From the NCBI RefSeq assembly GCF_001866075.3, contig NZ_CP063356.1, positions 5,128,926 through 5,192,925 on the forward strand: a stretch of 64,000 nucleotides of DNA, in the 5' to 3' direction. Shown here piece by piece: positions 25,623 to 35,603 of this stretch. Both the position numbers and the translations under genes were made by a program. The first letter of the stretch is position 1, and each line of letters begins with the position of its first letter. The DNA comes from Anaerobacillus isosaccharinicus (GTDB taxonomy: Bacteria > Bacillota > Bacilli > Bacillales > Anaerobacillaceae). Below the pieces are notes generated by a model. It made no database searches. It was not told where the DNA came from and saw nothing but the letters and a program-made list of their open reading frames with translations.

Positions 25623-26525
25623 TTAGCTAACTGAACGAACTGCTAATGCAAGTGAATACAATTTACTTTCTGCCGAATCAGCTCTAGATGTCAATACAAT
25701 TGGCGCCTTAGCACCTGCAATAACACCACCTACTTTGGCCTTAGCAAAATAGACTAAAGATTTGTATAAGGCGTTACCTACTTCGATTGTCGGAACCATA
25801 ATGATATCTGCTTTTCCAGCTACTTCACCTTTAAGGCCCTTTAATTTTGCTGCCTGCATTGAAATAGCATTATCCAAGGCAAGTGGACCATCAACCACAC
25901 AATTTTTAATTTGACCTCTCGCATTCATTTGCGCTAACAAGGCAGCGTCAATTGTGGCAACCATATTAGGATTAACTGTTTCTACTGCTGATATAGCAGC
26001 AACCTTTGGTAATGATATGCCAAGTCTATTTGCCAAAAAAACTGCATTATTAATGATTTCAACCTTTTGCTTTAAATCAGGAGCAATATTCATTGCTGCA
26101 TCAGTAACAAAAATAAGACGATCAAAGCCTTGAATTTGAAAAGCGGCAACATGAGACAAAACACTCCCAGTTCTCAACCCATATTCCTTATTAAGAACTT
26201 CTTTTAGTATAACTGATGTTGAGACGAGGCCCTTCATCAATACATCCGCACTTCCATCACTCACTGATTGAACAGCAAGTCTTGCAGAGTCATTTTCATC
26301 TTTTGTATCGACAATTTTAACAAATTGACTTACTTCATAACCAGAATCCCTTGCTGTAAGGAGAGATTTAATCTTATTTGCATTACCATATAGCATGAAG
26401 GTTGCTAATTTTCTTTCTACAGCTTTAACTACAGCTTCGATTACTTCTTCATCTTCTGCAGCGGCCACCGCTACAACCTTCGATGGAAGTTGGATTACCT
26501 CTTCCATAAATTGATCTAAACTCAC
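25623..26525 (-). CDS. ptb: Phosphate butyryltransferase
   Basis: This 300-aa enzyme of the phosphate acetyl/butyryltransferase family exchanges CoA for phosphate on branched acyl-CoA. Segments KGLVSTSVILKEVLNKE, DAAMNIAPDLKQKVEI and ADIIMVPTIEVGNALYK are characteristic. It is the first gene of the seven-gene bkd operon. The start is GTG (GTG-AGT-TTA) behind AAAGGCGGAG. A sigma-54 promoter lies about 50 nt upstream. Confidence 0.93.
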   Translation of the reverse strand: MSLDQFMEEVIQLPSKVVAVAAAEDEEVIEAVVKAVERKLATFMLYGNANKIKSLLTARDSGYEVSQFVKIVDTKDENDSARLAVQSVSDGSADVLMKGLVSTSVILKEVLNKEYGLRTGSVLSHVAAFQIQGFDRLIFVTDAAMNIAPDLKQKVEIINNAVFLANRLGISLPKVAAISAVETVNPNMVATIDAALLAQMNARGQIKNCVVDGPLALDNAISMQAAKLKGLKGEVAGKADIIMVPTIEVGNALYKSLVYFAKAKVGGVIAGAKAPIVLTSRADSAESKLYSLALAVRSVS

Positions 26526-26572
26526 TAAATCTCCGCCTTTCTTAGTTGGCCACTTCGGTTACACTTTCACAA

Positions 26573-26588
26573 TGCAATATCCATGCCA
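26573..26588 (-). promoter_or_regulatory. Sigma-54 (SigL) -24/-12 promoter of the bkd operon
   Basis: The minus strand reads TGGCAT-N5-TTGCA, matching the sigma-54 consensus TGGCAC-N5-TTGCA at all invariant GG and GC positions. The -12 element is about 48 nt before the ptb start. An NtrC-type activator gene (bkdR) lies directly upstream. Confidence 0.88.
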
Positions 26589-26650
26589 TTTTTTAAAATT
26601 ACACGAAAATGTGATCTTTGTACACCTTTTGTTCACAAAATCGTCATGTG

Positions 26651-26690
26651 ACTATGCAACTTTTATCATACTATGCAATTTATTGCATGT
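26651..26690 (-). promoter_or_regulatory. Probable BkdR upstream activating sequence
   Basis: Two copies of ACTATGCAA occur here (26651-26659 and 26670-26678 region), the second continuing into the dyad ATGCAA-TTTA-TTGCAT. They lie about 65-100 nt upstream of the -24 element and overlap the 3' end of bkdR, a normal place for an enhancer. Confidence 0.62.
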
Positions 26691-28755
26691 CACTTTCTTC
26701 AATCTTATACTTTTCCATCTTATAATATAGATTTCTTATTGATAATTCTAGACTTTTTGCAGTTGCTGTCTTATTGCCTTTATACTTTTGCAACGCGGCA
26801 ATAATTTGCTCTCTTTCAAATTGTTGCACTTGTTTTGTTAGTGACTGTGTTTGATCATGTTTTATTGACTGCTCTTCTTTCATACTTTTTTCTTTTCCTT
26901 GGTCTACTGTTAGCTCTGGTATATGAAAATCATCTATTTCTGTTTCATTAAAACCCATAAAAATCATCGCTCTACCTAAGACATTTTCTAATTCTCGAAC
27001 ATTTCCTGGCCAATCATAATTCATTAATACTTTCTCGGCTTGTTTAGTAAGACCTGTTACTTTTCTACCATAATCTTGGTTTATTTTAGATATTAAATGA
27101 TTCGACAAAGCCGGAATATCTTGTTTTCGCTTCCTGAGAGCTGGAATAAATATCGGCAGACGATTAATCCTATAGTATAAATCTTCCCGAAATGTATTTT
27201 TATTTATACCCTTTTCTAAATTCACGTTTGTAGCGGCAATAACTCTAACATTAATCGAAACAGGTTTTGTCCCACCTACCCTAATGATCTCCCCTTCTTG
27301 AAGAACCCGAAGTAGTTTTGCCTGAATATTTACACTTAGCTCACCGATCTCATCCAAGAAAATACTTCCGCTGTCAGCCTCTTCAAAAAGGCCTCGTTTA
27401 CCCCCCCTCTTCGCACCTGAAAATGCACCTTCTTCATATCCAAAAAGCTCACTTTCTAATAACGTTTCTGATATCGCTGCACAGTTTACCCTAACAAACT
27501 TATTATATTTTCGGTCACTTTCATTGTGGATCGCGTGAGCAAATAATTCTTTACCCGTCCCAGACTCCCCACGCAACAATATAGTAGCTGGGGTAGAAGC
27601 AGCTAGTTTTGCTTGTTGAATTGCAAATTTCATTTCCTCTGAATTACCGATAATATCATTAAAAGAATATTTCGCTTCCAGCGTTCGAATAATTCTCCTT
27701 GCTCGCTCTAATTCATCTGTTAGAGATTTAATCTCTGACATATCATGAATAACCCCTACACTTCCCTTTAATTTGCCATCTACAATTACTGGAGCCACAT
27801 TCACGACTACATCTTTTTTATTAGGACCTACTTTCATTCTCGCACCGCGGACCGCCTTACGATTTTTTAAGACATGCATATGCATGCTCTCGCCTTCGGA
27901 AATATCAGCTGTCGCTGGCATTCCAATGACTTGTTTTGCATCTAAACCTGTTAGACGACTATAAGCTGGATTGATCATTAATCCAATTCCATTTTCATCT
28001 ACCACTGAAATCGCTTCATCCGACGAAGAGAAAATCGCCTCTAGCATTGTTTGAATACTTTTTAAATTCGTAACCTCTTCGGCCATTTGTAAAATCTCCG
28101 TTATGTCTTTAAATACAGCTAAAGCACCAACTATTTTTCCATTATGTAACATTGGTACTCGAGTAGTAACAATTGTCACCCCATTACCAATTTCTTGCAT
28201 TTTATTCATTTCCACAATCCCTGACTGAAGCACACGAGTCAGTTCACTAGAAGGTAAAACCTCTTGAATTTTTTTGCCGACTACTTCTTCTTTTGATTGC
28301 CCTATCATTAGTTCCGCACTTCGATTGATAAGAGTCACTATAGACTTGTCATCTATGGCAATCATCCCATCGTGAGTTGAATTTATAATTATATCTTGTT
28401 TTGAATAGTAATTTTTCAACTGGTCAATTAATGTTTCTTTTTCTTCGATTAAATTAAAAATGAGCGTAGCAACCGAACTAGGAATTAATAAAATTCCCTT
28501 TTTTTCACATTCAAGCTTCAATTCAGTAAATAGCTCCTCATTGCCTGTCGCCTCCACCACAACATCAACTTCACTAGTTAGTAGTTTCCGCCAATCTTCA
28601 TTTGTCCTAATACCAAGGTTCTTTGCCAAAATTATTCCTGGGCTACTAATATTTTTATCAGCAACTGCGATAACTTCCATCATATCAGCTTCAACTAAAA
28701 TATTTAGTAGTGCTGTTCCACCTTTACCCGCACCAACAATTAAACACTTTTTCAT
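26680..28755 (-). CDS. bkdR: BkdR-type sigma-54 dependent transcriptional activator
   Basis: The order of domains is an N-terminal NAD-binding-like segment ([20 protein letters not shown]), two PAS domains (about 125-235 and 245-350), a sigma-54 interaction AAA+ domain (about 375-610) and a Fis-type HTH at the end ([21 protein letters not shown]). The AAA+ domain shows Walker A GESGTGKE, the sigma-54 contact loop [15 protein letters not shown] and Walker [10 protein letters not shown]. It activates the bkd operon with SigL. The ATG at 28755 follows AAGGTG at good spacing and gives 691 aa, close to the B. subtilis protein. Confidence 0.93.
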   Translation of the reverse strand: MKKCLIVGAGKGGTALLNILVEADMMEVIAVADKNISSPGIILAKNLGIRTNEDWRKLLTSEVDVVVEATGNEELFTELKLECEKKGILLIPSSVATLIFNLIEEKETLIDQLKNYYSKQDIIINSTHDGMIAIDDKSIVTLINRSAELMIGQSKEEVVGKKIQEVLPSSELTRVLQSGIVEMNKMQEIGNGVTIVTTRVPMLHNGKIVGALAVFKDITEILQMAEEVTNLKSIQTMLEAIFSSSDEAISVVDENGIGLMINPAYSRLTGLDAKQVIGMPATADISEGESMHMHVLKNRKAVRGARMKVGPNKKDVVVNVAPVIVDGKLKGSVGVIHDMSEIKSLTDELERARRIIRTLEAKYSFNDIIGNSEEMKFAIQQAKLAASTPATILLRGESGTGKELFAHAIHNESDRKYNKFVRVNCAAISETLLESELFGYEEGAFSGAKRGGKRGLFEEADSGSIFLDEIGELSVNIQAKLLRVLQEGEIIRVGGTKPVSINVRVIAATNVNLEKGINKNTFREDLYYRINRLPIFIPALRKRKQDIPALSNHLISKINQDYGRKVTGLTKQAEKVLMNYDWPGNVRELENVLGRAMIFMGFNETEIDDFHIPELTVDQGKEKSMKEEQSIKHDQTQSLTKQVQQFEREQIIAALQKYKGNKTATAKSLELSIRNLYYKMEKYKIEESDMQ

Positions 28756-29020
28756 AACACACCTTCTCATTTAAAATAAGCATGATTTTTATTTAATAAT
28801 GTGTTTTTTCTAACAACTAATGGTCTCTAAACTCTCCATTTAACTATACACTATCATCACGACAACTAACAAAGGATTATCACTTGGACAACTCTGTGAA
28901 GTTTTAGTAAAATAAAATTGTATTTATTCTAAATAATAGAGTCTGTTCATTAATAAAGACAACCCTACCTTTACTTACGGTTGCCGACTTTGGATACCTC
29001 TAAAAGAAAGGTTTTTAATT

Positions 29021-29257
29021 ATGCAAAGATTCATCGCACTTTTGATTTTAGTAATCCCTGGCTTTCTTGCCGGGTTCGGTATTAAATTAATGAGAGATAT
29101 CTTCTTTAAAATTCTTCACGATCCTTTCCCTTCTTTAGGAATTCAATTTCTAGCTGGGCTTATTTTCCTCATATTAGGTGTCGGCTTCATCGCAGGCTTC
29201 GTGCTCTATCGCGACCGAAAGAATAATAAAGTAGCTCCTCGTTTTCAAAAAAAGTAA
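29021..29257 (+). CDS. yqzF: YqzF-like small membrane protein (DUF2627)
   Basis: This 78-residue protein has two hydrophobic helices (about 4-24 and 40-64) separated by a short loop with MRDIFFKILHDPFPSLG, and a basic tail. DUF2627 proteins of unknown function are encoded at the same position, divergent from bkdR, in Bacillus. AAAGG lies 8 nt before the ATG. A bidirectional terminator follows immediately. Confidence 0.85.
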   Translation: MQRFIALLILVIPGFLAGFGIKLMRDIFFKILHDPFPSLGIQFLAGLIFLILGVGFIAGFVLYRDRKNNKVAPRFQKK

Positions 29258-29260
29258 ATA

Positions 29261-29297
29261 AAAGAGAGAAGACTATTTAATATAGTCTTCTCTCTTT
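29261..29297. terminator. Bidirectional terminator between yqzF and the GT4-like gene
   Basis: A perfect 16-bp stem, AAAGAGAGAAGACTAT/ATAGTCTTCTCTCTTT, has a 5-nt loop. It serves the two converging genes and touches the stop of the minus-strand one. Confidence 0.88.
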
Positions 29298-30060
29298 ATG
29301 ATATACCCCAACGATCAATCCTTTTCACTAAAGGTTTCTTTTCGATCCACTCTGAGATAGAAATCCTTTCAGTGACAACAACTATAAACAAGTAAAAGCT
29401 AATCAAAAGCCACTGTAACCCAAGCGTAAGTTGATAAATAACGACCATACTAATTATTCCACCTAGAAGTGTGGCACCATTATCACCTAACATCCCTTTC
29501 CTTGCTCCTTCAAAATAAATAAGAGCAGAGACAATGATCCCGACAATAAATAACATAGAGAAAGGTAAAAGAAATATAATAGGAAACAAAATGAGTAAAT
29601 GAGCAGCAATAAATTTCCAAACACGTAAAGGTTTCGTATCGAACAGATTCATGACATGGGGGGTAAGAATTAATAATAACAACACAGTAAACTTTTCAAA
29701 TAAACTACCTTCCAACATAATTGTAAAAATAAAGGAGATTAGTAAAGTGCTTATTAACTTTAATAAGCCTGTTGTTATCTTACCGGTTCGAATAAAAAAA
29801 ACAACGTGCCCCTTCAACCCCTTCGGATATTTTGTCCCATAACGATCATCAATAAATCCTGTAATCCACAATATTGATAAATAAATGAGTACAAAGAAGT
29901 TATTTAAAAACAAAGAGTAGCTTAAAGCGATCAAAAATACACAAAATCCCAAGTTATAAGGAATTTCATCTCCCAAGTAGTTTGTAACCTTCCAGCCAGC
30001 TTTTTTAAATAAAAGGGAACTAATCCATATTATAAACGGAAACAAAATGACTATTGCCAT
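29296..30060 (-). CDS. MraY/WecA-like polyprenyl-phosphate sugar-phosphate transferase (divergent, GT4-like)
   Basis: This membrane protein of about 254 aa has roughly eight hydrophobic helices. Two PNPT-family landmarks are visible: GFIDDRYGTKYPKGLKGH (the first Asp-rich loop) and MLGDNGATLLGG (the LGDxG loop). The central NxxD motif appears as MNLFDTKPLRVWK instead of the usual N-DG-DGL form, so the protein is divergent. The family moves sugar-1-phosphates onto undecaprenyl phosphate at the inner membrane face. The ATG at 30060 overlaps the GT2 gene by 10 nt. It closes the steA-steB-GT2-GT4 cluster. Confidence 0.72.
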   Translation of the reverse strand: MAIVILFPFIIWISSLLFKKAGWKVTNYLGDEIPYNLGFCVFLIALSYSLFLNNFFVLIYLSILWITGFIDDRYGTKYPKGLKGHVVFFIRTGKITTGLLKLISTLLISFIFTIMLEGSLFEKFTVLLLLILTPHVMNLFDTKPLRVWKFIAAHLLILFPIIFLLPFSMLFIVGIIVSALIYFEGARKGMLGDNGATLLGGIISMVVIYQLTLGLQWLLISFYLFIVVVTERISISEWIEKKPLVKRIDRWGIS

Positions 30061-30734
30061 GTCGTCCTCATTTTTCGTAATGTTTTTTCCATGTCCAACC
30101 ACTGTCTACCACGATGAAGAAATCCTTCGAAGTCTTTTCCAGTAGCACGGTGAAAAAAACTTACATCCACTTCATCAACATTCGCTCCTGCTTTTAACAA
30201 ATCAACAGTCATTGCCATTTCTACACCGAAACCTACGTAATCTCTTTCTAACAAAATTGGAAGCCAATTATTTTTTATTGCTCTTTGCCCTGATAGAGGT
30301 GAATCAAACCACTTTCCGGTTCTTGAAAAAATTAATTTTTGTGCTCTGTGCTTCATTAATCCAAAGCCCCTCTTTTTTTGCATTGGTAATCTTGCAATTA
30401 CACAATCTAGATCATCTGAATAGAGCTTTTCAACAAGGCGTTCTCCTTCTCTAGCCGTTATTCCTAAATCAGCATCTAAGCAGACGACGGTATCACCTTG
30501 CACTTTCTTCCAACCTTCTTTTAACGCATATGCTTTTCCTTTATTTTGATCTAAACGAACAACTTCATCACAAAATTTTTCAGCGATATCCGCTGTCCCA
30601 TCTTTGCTACCATCGTCCACAACGATTAGTTGATTCACCCAATGGCATCTGTTTAGCGACACTAATGTCATTTTTATTGTATCTTCTTCGTTGTATGCAG
30701 GAATAACTACACTAATTTTTGTTTTCGCTTTCAT
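30051..30734 (-). CDS. Family 2 glycosyltransferase
   Basis: This 227-aa GT-A fold enzyme carries SVVIPAYNEEDTIKM, VVDDGSKDGTADIA and the metal-binding VCLDADLGITAREG. It most resembles DPM1-like polyprenyl-phosphate sugar transferases or UDP-glucose-dependent enzymes without membrane helices. It has a basic C-terminus. The start overlaps the SteB-like stop (ATGA) and its stop overlaps the membrane transferase start. An envelope glycan or glycolipid role is an inference. Confidence 0.82.
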   Translation of the reverse strand: MKAKTKISVVIPAYNEEDTIKMTLVSLNRCHWVNQLIVVDDGSKDGTADIAEKFCDEVVRLDQNKGKAYALKEGWKKVQGDTVVCLDADLGITAREGERLVEKLYSDDLDCVIARLPMQKKRGFGLMKHRAQKLIFSRTGKWFDSPLSGQRAIKNNWLPILLERDYVGFGVEMAMTVDLLKAGANVDEVDVSFFHRATGKDFEGFLHRGRQWLDMEKTLRKMRTTWQ

Positions 30735-31183
30735 TGAAGTAACTCCTCTTTCATCCTCAATAAAGATAAGTACATTAAATTTAATTCTACTTCGTGCGTT
30801 GGGATGGCTTGTAAATTTAAATGCGGTAATCCATAGGTATCTTCAAGTTCCTCTCCTAATGAAATAATAATTCCTTGTTGCTGATACACTCCCATTGTTT
30901 CTGGCAACCTCTCTAAAGTTACCCCAATCCCACTTAAAACTTTTCCTAAGCTTTGAAATTGTTCATGATCAGCAGTCGTGTAAAATTTTATTTGGTTAAT
31001 TTCTTCTTCAACATGGCGGACCCACGCTTGCTTCTCCTGGATTAAAAGTTCGTTCTCGGACTTTAGTTGCTGAACATAAATTGCCTGCTCTTCATATAGC
31101 CATTCTTTATCTATTAGTATCCCGAGGATCAGCCCTAAACATAAGTAGATCGCAATCGTAAATAATTCCATAATTTTTTTCAT
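30731..31183 (-). CDS. SteB/MctB-like membrane-anchored coiled-coil protein
   Basis: One N-terminal helix (IAIYLCLGLILGILIDK) is followed by a coiled coil (EEQAIYVQQLKSENELLIQE) and a compact C-terminal region of 150 aa total. Size, topology and position directly after the SteA-like gene match SteB, the partner of SteA in actinobacteria, where the pair acts at the division septum; the family is sometimes called copper transporter-like. Primary similarity is weak by eye, so the name rests mainly on context. Confidence 0.6.
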   Translation of the reverse strand: MKKIMELFTIAIYLCLGLILGILIDKEWLYEEQAIYVQQLKSENELLIQEKQAWVRHVEEEINQIKFYTTADHEQFQSLGKVLSGIGVTLERLPETMGVYQQQGIIISLGEELEDTYGLPHLNLQAIPTHEVELNLMYLSLLRMKEELLQ

Positions 31184-31189
31184 TAACTA

Positions 31190-32326
31190 TTACCTCCCAC
31201 CCCACCATTGAAATACTAATGCGATGAATAAATCAAACCTATCACTTACAACAAGTAAACCGATAGTGATCGCTGCTGGTATTAATTTCCAACCACCTAA
31301 TTCTTTTTCTTTTTCTTTTTCTTCATTAAATAAAGAATGAAAACCTTTTAAATCTACTAGAACATGACTAACTTTCATCCTTGTCAATAAACTTGATCCC
31401 ATTCCTATTCGTCCTTTTTCTAAAAACTCATTCATTCCTAAACGAGTACCAACTGTATATAACCTTTTTGCACCGGAGCAATAAGCAAAGATTGTCGCAA
31501 CATCCTCACTTGTCCCTAACAAAGAAATTCTTTTAAACGAAAGCCCCAAAGAATTTATTCTTTGTTCCCCTGGGGACCTTCCATCACGGTAAGTATGAAC
31601 GAGTAATTGAGCACCACTTTTTAATGACTTCTCAGAAACAGAGTCCATATCACCAACAATAAAATCGGGCTTAATTCCAATTTTCAAAAGACCATCTGCT
31701 CCACCATCAACGGCAATGATTAAGAATTTCTTCTTTTTAATAAACGGTTTTAAAAGCAGTAAATCTTTTTCATAATTCGGGCCTCTAGCAACGATTAAAA
31801 CTTCTTTCCCAAGAAACTGTCGAAGCACTGGTAGTTTCTGAACCTCTTTTACAAACAAATCAAGTTCTTTCTCTCCGTAGTATAAGGAATTCCCTACAAA
31901 ATCCTTAAATTGTTTAGGAAAATTTGAATTAGCTACGATCCTCAATTGTTGCACTTGCGCATAGCTATAGCGTGATACTTTACAAACAAACTCCCATACT
32001 CCATCTACATCCTGAAATAGATGACCGTTAGTGATAAGTAGTAATTTGCCCTCTAGATTTAATTCAAGCTGCCCCTCAACATCAAAAACAGCAATTTTAG
32101 AATCTAATAACACCTCAACACCTTTGTGACTAAAAAGCCCACTCATTGATGTTTTTAAATTAATGACCGCTTTTACTTTACAACTAATCAACTTTTCTGC
32201 AGCCGCCATGTCAATATCTTGGTGAACAATAACAGCAATACTTTTCTTTGGTAAACGTTCAACTAGTCGCTTCGTTCTTTCATCTTGAAATGAATACCCC
32301 TTGATTTTTTCGTCGATAGACAACAT
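31190..32326 (-). CDS. SteA-like protein (thiamine-pyrophosphokinase-like fold with C-terminal membrane helix)
   Basis: Residues about 1-160 form an unknown domain. Residues about 170-320 carry a TPK-like catalytic fold (IIAVDGGADGLLKIGIKPDF, VGDMDSVSEKSL, THTYRDGRSPG-like segment). A final hydrophobic helix (PAAITIGLLVVSDRFDLFIA) anchors the C-terminus. That layout is the putative cytokinetic ring protein SteA family. The ATG at 32326 is chosen because GGTGGGG lies upstream; the ATG 36 nt earlier lacks a site. It heads a tight four-gene cluster. Confidence 0.78.
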   Translation of the reverse strand: MLSIDEKIKGYSFQDERTKRLVERLPKKSIAVIVHQDIDMAAAEKLISCKVKAVINLKTSMSGLFSHKGVEVLLDSKIAVFDVEGQLELNLEGKLLLITNGHLFQDVDGVWEFVCKVSRYSYAQVQQLRIVANSNFPKQFKDFVGNSLYYGEKELDLFVKEVQKLPVLRQFLGKEVLIVARGPNYEKDLLLLKPFIKKKKFLIIAVDGGADGLLKIGIKPDFIVGDMDSVSEKSLKSGAQLLVHTYRDGRSPGEQRINSLGLSFKRISLLGTSEDVATIFAYCSGAKRLYTVGTRLGMNEFLEKGRIGMGSSLLTRMKVSHVLVDLKGFHSLFNEEKEKEKELGGWKLIPAAITIGLLVVSDRFDLFIALVFQWWGGR

Positions 32327-32414
32327 AAAAGCCCCACCACTTTTTATAAATATAAATTCCATGTTTAGTATGAGTCATTTCCTTTATTTTCATCCTAGGA
32401 CTTTATACAGAAAA

Positions 32415-32440
32415 AGAGCATAGCCACTAAGCTATGCTCC
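32415..32440 (-). terminator. Terminator of pflA
   Basis: Perfect stem GAGCATAGC/GCTATGCTC is followed by T5 on the minus strand, 8 nt after the pflA stop. Confidence 0.85.
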
Positions 32441-32447
32441 AATTTAC

Positions 32448-33176
32448 TTATATTTTTGTCACTTTACATGTTCTCGTTAGTAATTGATGAGCTAATTCAA
32501 CTTCTTCCTTTTTTGGCGGCTTAATATTAACAAGTTTGTTTGTTAACCCTAATTGTTCCCATTTATATTCGCCCATTTTATGATAAGGAAGAACCTCAAC
32601 CTTCTCCACGTTAGAGAGTGTTGCTATGAAGTCACCAAGCTCATTTAAATCTTTTTCGTCAGTCGAGAGACCAGGAACAAGGACATGTCTAATCCAAACC
32701 GGAACTCCTTTTTCGTCTAGAAGTTTCGCAAAATTTAAAGTATTCTTGTTTGATAATCCAGTGATTTCCTTATGCTGCTCTTCTCTAATATGCTTAATGT
32801 CGAGGAGAACAAGGTCTGTCACTTCAAGAATTTCTTCAAGATTAGTCGGCTTCACTGAACCTGAAGTATCAAGGGTTGTGTGAATACCTGCTTCTTTACA
32901 CTTTTTGAAAAACTCTAAAACAAAATCAGGTTGCAAAAGTGGTTCTCCACCACTCAACGTAACACCACCGTTAGAAAATTTCATATATGGTAAGTAACCT
33001 TTTGCCTCTTCCAATAATTCATCGACACTCTTTTCAATTCCACCGTTTAACTTCCATGTGTCAGGGTTGTGGCAATACGCACAACGGAGCACACACCCTT
33101 GAAGAAAAACGATAAAGCGTAAACCAGGACCATCTACTGTTCCGCAAGATTCAACTGAGTGGATTCTTCCTAACAT
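32448..33176 (-). CDS. pflA: Pyruvate formate-lyase activating enzyme
   Basis: This 242-aa radical SAM protein installs the glycyl radical on PflB under anoxia. The 4Fe-4S ligands are in GCVLRCAYCHNPDTW (CxxxCxxC), followed by the SAM-binding FSNGGVTLSGGEPLLQ. The N-terminal HSVESCGTVDGPGLRFIVF is the family's usual start. It begins 5 nt after the pflB stop, so the enzyme and its activator are co-expressed. Confidence 0.95.
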   Translation of the reverse strand: MLGRIHSVESCGTVDGPGLRFIVFLQGCVLRCAYCHNPDTWKLNGGIEKSVDELLEEAKGYLPYMKFSNGGVTLSGGEPLLQPDFVLEFFKKCKEAGIHTTLDTSGSVKPTNLEEILEVTDLVLLDIKHIREEQHKEITGLSNKNTLNFAKLLDEKGVPVWIRHVLVPGLSTDEKDLNELGDFIATLSNVEKVEVLPYHKMGEYKWEQLGLTNKLVNIKPPKKEEVELAHQLLTRTCKVTKI

Positions 33177-33181
33177 TTAGA

Positions 33182-35410
33182 TCACATACTTTCGTGGAAA
33201 GTACGGTTAATTACATCTATTTGCTGTTCTCTTGTTAATTTAATGAAGTTTACAGCATAACCAGACACACGAATTGTTAACTGTGGATATAACTCTGGAT
33301 GCTCCATAGCATCCATTAATTGTTCACGATCAAACACGTTAACATTAATATGGTGTCCTGTTTGTGATGAATAACCGTCTAAAATTGATGCTAAGTTACT
33401 AATACGAGTATCTTCATCTTTACCTAAAGCTTTCGGTACGATTGAGAATGTACACGAAATACCATCTTGACAATCTTCATAAGGAATTTTCGCAACTGAA
33501 TTAAGTGAAGCTAACGCACCCTTTTTATCACGACCGTGCATTGGATTTGCTCCAGGCGCAAAAGGCTCACCCGCTTTTCTTCCATCAGGAGTATTTCCTG
33601 TTTTCTTACCATAAACAACATTTGATGTAATTGTTAGTACAGATTGAGTCGGTACTGCATTACGATAAGTTGGTTGTTTACGCAATTTGTTCATGAAGTT
33701 CTTTACAATATGAGTAGCGATGTCATCTACAAGTGGATCATTATTCCCGTATTGCGGGAATTCGCCTTCAATTTCGAAGTCTGTTGCAATTCCATCTTCA
33801 TCACGAATTACTTTAACCTTTGCAAATTTAATTGCGCTTAAAGCATCGGCTACTACTGACAGCCCTGCAATTCCACAAGCCATTGTACGAAGAATTTCTT
33901 GGTCATGAAGTGCCATTTCAATTCTTTCATAGCTATATTTGTCATGCATATAGTGAATAACATTTAAGGAGTTCATGTAAAGCTCAGCTAACCAACCTTG
34001 GAACTTTTCAAACTTCTCAACCACTTCATCGTAATCAAGGTATTCTGAAGTAATTGCTTCGAATTTAGGACCAACTTGGATCTTTAACTTCTCATCTACT
34101 CCACCGTTAATTGTATAAAGAAGAGCTTTAGCTAAGTTTGCACGTGCACCAAAGAATTGCATTTGCTTACCAATACGCATTGCCGAAACGCAACACGCAA
34201 TTCCATAATCATCTCCATAATCCGCTCTCATGATATCATCATTCTCATATTGAATTGAGCTTGTTTCAATAGACATTTTAGCACAGAACTTTTTAAATCC
34301 ATCTGGCAACTGTGTTGACCATAGGACTGTTAAGTTCGGTTCAGGTGCTGGTCCTAAGTTAACAAGTGTATATAAGAAACGGAATGAGTTTTTCGTTACT
34401 AGCGGACGACCATCTAATGACATACCTGCTAGTGACTCTGTTACCCATGTTGGATCTCCACTAAATAACTCATCGTAATCTGGAGTTCTTAAGAATTTCA
34501 CTAAACGAAGCTTCATAACAAAATGATCGACAATTTCTTGCGCTTCTTCTTCAGTTAAAATTCCAGCTTGAATGTCTCTTTCGATATAAATATCAAGGAA
34601 CGTCGAAACACGTCCTAAGCTCATCGCTGCACCGTTTTGCTCTTTAATTGCCGCTAAATAGCCAAAGTACAACCATTGGAAAGCTTCTTTTGCTGTTGTT
34701 GCTGGGTTTGAAATATCAAAACCATATGAAGCTGCCATTTGTTTTAATTCTTGCAGTGAGCGAATTTGCTCTGAAATTTCTTCGCGATCACGGATTACTG
34801 TTTCAGTCATTGTTTCTTTTTCTAAGCTTTTCTTTACTGCTTTTTTATCCGCAATTAAACGATCTACTCCGTATAAAGCAACACGGCGATAGTCACCAAT
34901 AATACGTCCACGTCCATAAGCATCAGGTAAACCTGTGATAATTCCAGCTTTACGCGCAGCTAACATCTCACTTGTATAGGCATCGAATACTCCCGCATTA
35001 TGAGTTTTACGATAATCAGTATAAATTTTCTCTATTTCTGGATCCAATTTAAAACCGTAAGCTTCACAACCAGATGCCATCATGCGAATTCCACCGGTCG
35101 GTTGGATTGAACGTTTCAATGGCGCATCTGTTTGTAACCCTACAACTTGTTCTTTATCTTTATTGAGGTATCCAGGGGAATGTGAAGTAATCGTTGAGAT
35201 TGTTTTTGTATCAACGTCTAAAACCCCACCATTCTCTCGCTCTTTTTTCATTAGATCTAACACTTGATCCCAAAGCTCTTTCGTTGTAGCTGTTGGACCT
35301 ACTAAAAATTTATCGTCACCAGTATATGGATCCCAGTTTTTATTTATAAAATCTCTTACATCAATATTTTCTGTCCAGTCGCCAACGTTAAAATTTTTCC
35401 ATGCTTCCAT
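33182..35410 (-). CDS. pflB: Pyruvate formate-lyase (formate C-acetyltransferase)
   Basis: This 742-aa glycyl radical enzyme cleaves pyruvate with CoA to acetyl-CoA and formate during anaerobic growth. The catalytic adjacent cysteines are in [14 protein letters not shown] (about residue 405). The radical Gly is in [14 protein letters not shown] near the C-terminus, and [20 protein letters not shown] is a family signature. GGGAG precedes the ATG. A perfect Fnr-type palindrome lies 38 nt upstream. B. subtilis 168 lacks this gene, so its presence points to real fermentative capacity. Confidence 0.96.
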   Translation of the reverse strand: MEAWKNFNVGDWTENIDVRDFINKNWDPYTGDDKFLVGPTATTKELWDQVLDLMKKERENGGVLDVDTKTISTITSHSPGYLNKDKEQVVGLQTDAPLKRSIQPTGGIRMMASGCEAYGFKLDPEIEKIYTDYRKTHNAGVFDAYTSEMLAARKAGIITGLPDAYGRGRIIGDYRRVALYGVDRLIADKKAVKKSLEKETMTETVIRDREEISEQIRSLQELKQMAASYGFDISNPATTAKEAFQWLYFGYLAAIKEQNGAAMSLGRVSTFLDIYIERDIQAGILTEEEAQEIVDHFVMKLRLVKFLRTPDYDELFSGDPTWVTESLAGMSLDGRPLVTKNSFRFLYTLVNLGPAPEPNLTVLWSTQLPDGFKKFCAKMSIETSSIQYENDDIMRADYGDDYGIACCVSAMRIGKQMQFFGARANLAKALLYTINGGVDEKLKIQVGPKFEAITSEYLDYDEVVEKFEKFQGWLAELYMNSLNVIHYMHDKYSYERIEMALHDQEILRTMACGIAGLSVVADALSAIKFAKVKVIRDEDGIATDFEIEGEFPQYGNNDPLVDDIATHIVKNFMNKLRKQPTYRNAVPTQSVLTITSNVVYGKKTGNTPDGRKAGEPFAPGANPMHGRDKKGALASLNSVAKIPYEDCQDGISCTFSIVPKALGKDEDTRISNLASILDGYSSQTGHHINVNVFDREQLMDAMEHPELYPQLTIRVSGYAVNFIKLTREQQIDVINRTFHESM

Positions 35411-35447
35411 TTAGCATCTCCCTCTCATTCATAAACTGTTATAGAAG

Positions 35448-35463
35448 TGTGATTTTTTTCACA
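35448..35463 (-). promoter_or_regulatory. Fnr/CRP-type operator upstream of pflB
   Basis: TGTGA-TTTTTT-TCACA is a perfect match to the Bacillus Fnr consensus TGTGA-N6-TCACA. It lies 38-53 nt upstream of the pflB start codon. This is closer than usual if it activates from -41.5, so the transcription start would be near the start codon or the site acts otherwise. Confidence 0.75.
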
Positions 35464-35603
35464 TTCTATTTTAAATTTTTTATGTTAACTAAGATTGTCA
35501 GTAATTACAGATTTATTTGACATTTCAACGATCTCTTTATATCTGTATTAGCGAGATAGTTTAATCTGTATTACTTGTTTTCGTAATCTTATTATATAAT
35601 GCT

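Noticed and set aside
33644..33908. Plus-strand ORFs opposite pflB
   Set aside because: They are shadows of a full-length, highly conserved pflB frame and lack ribosome binding sites.
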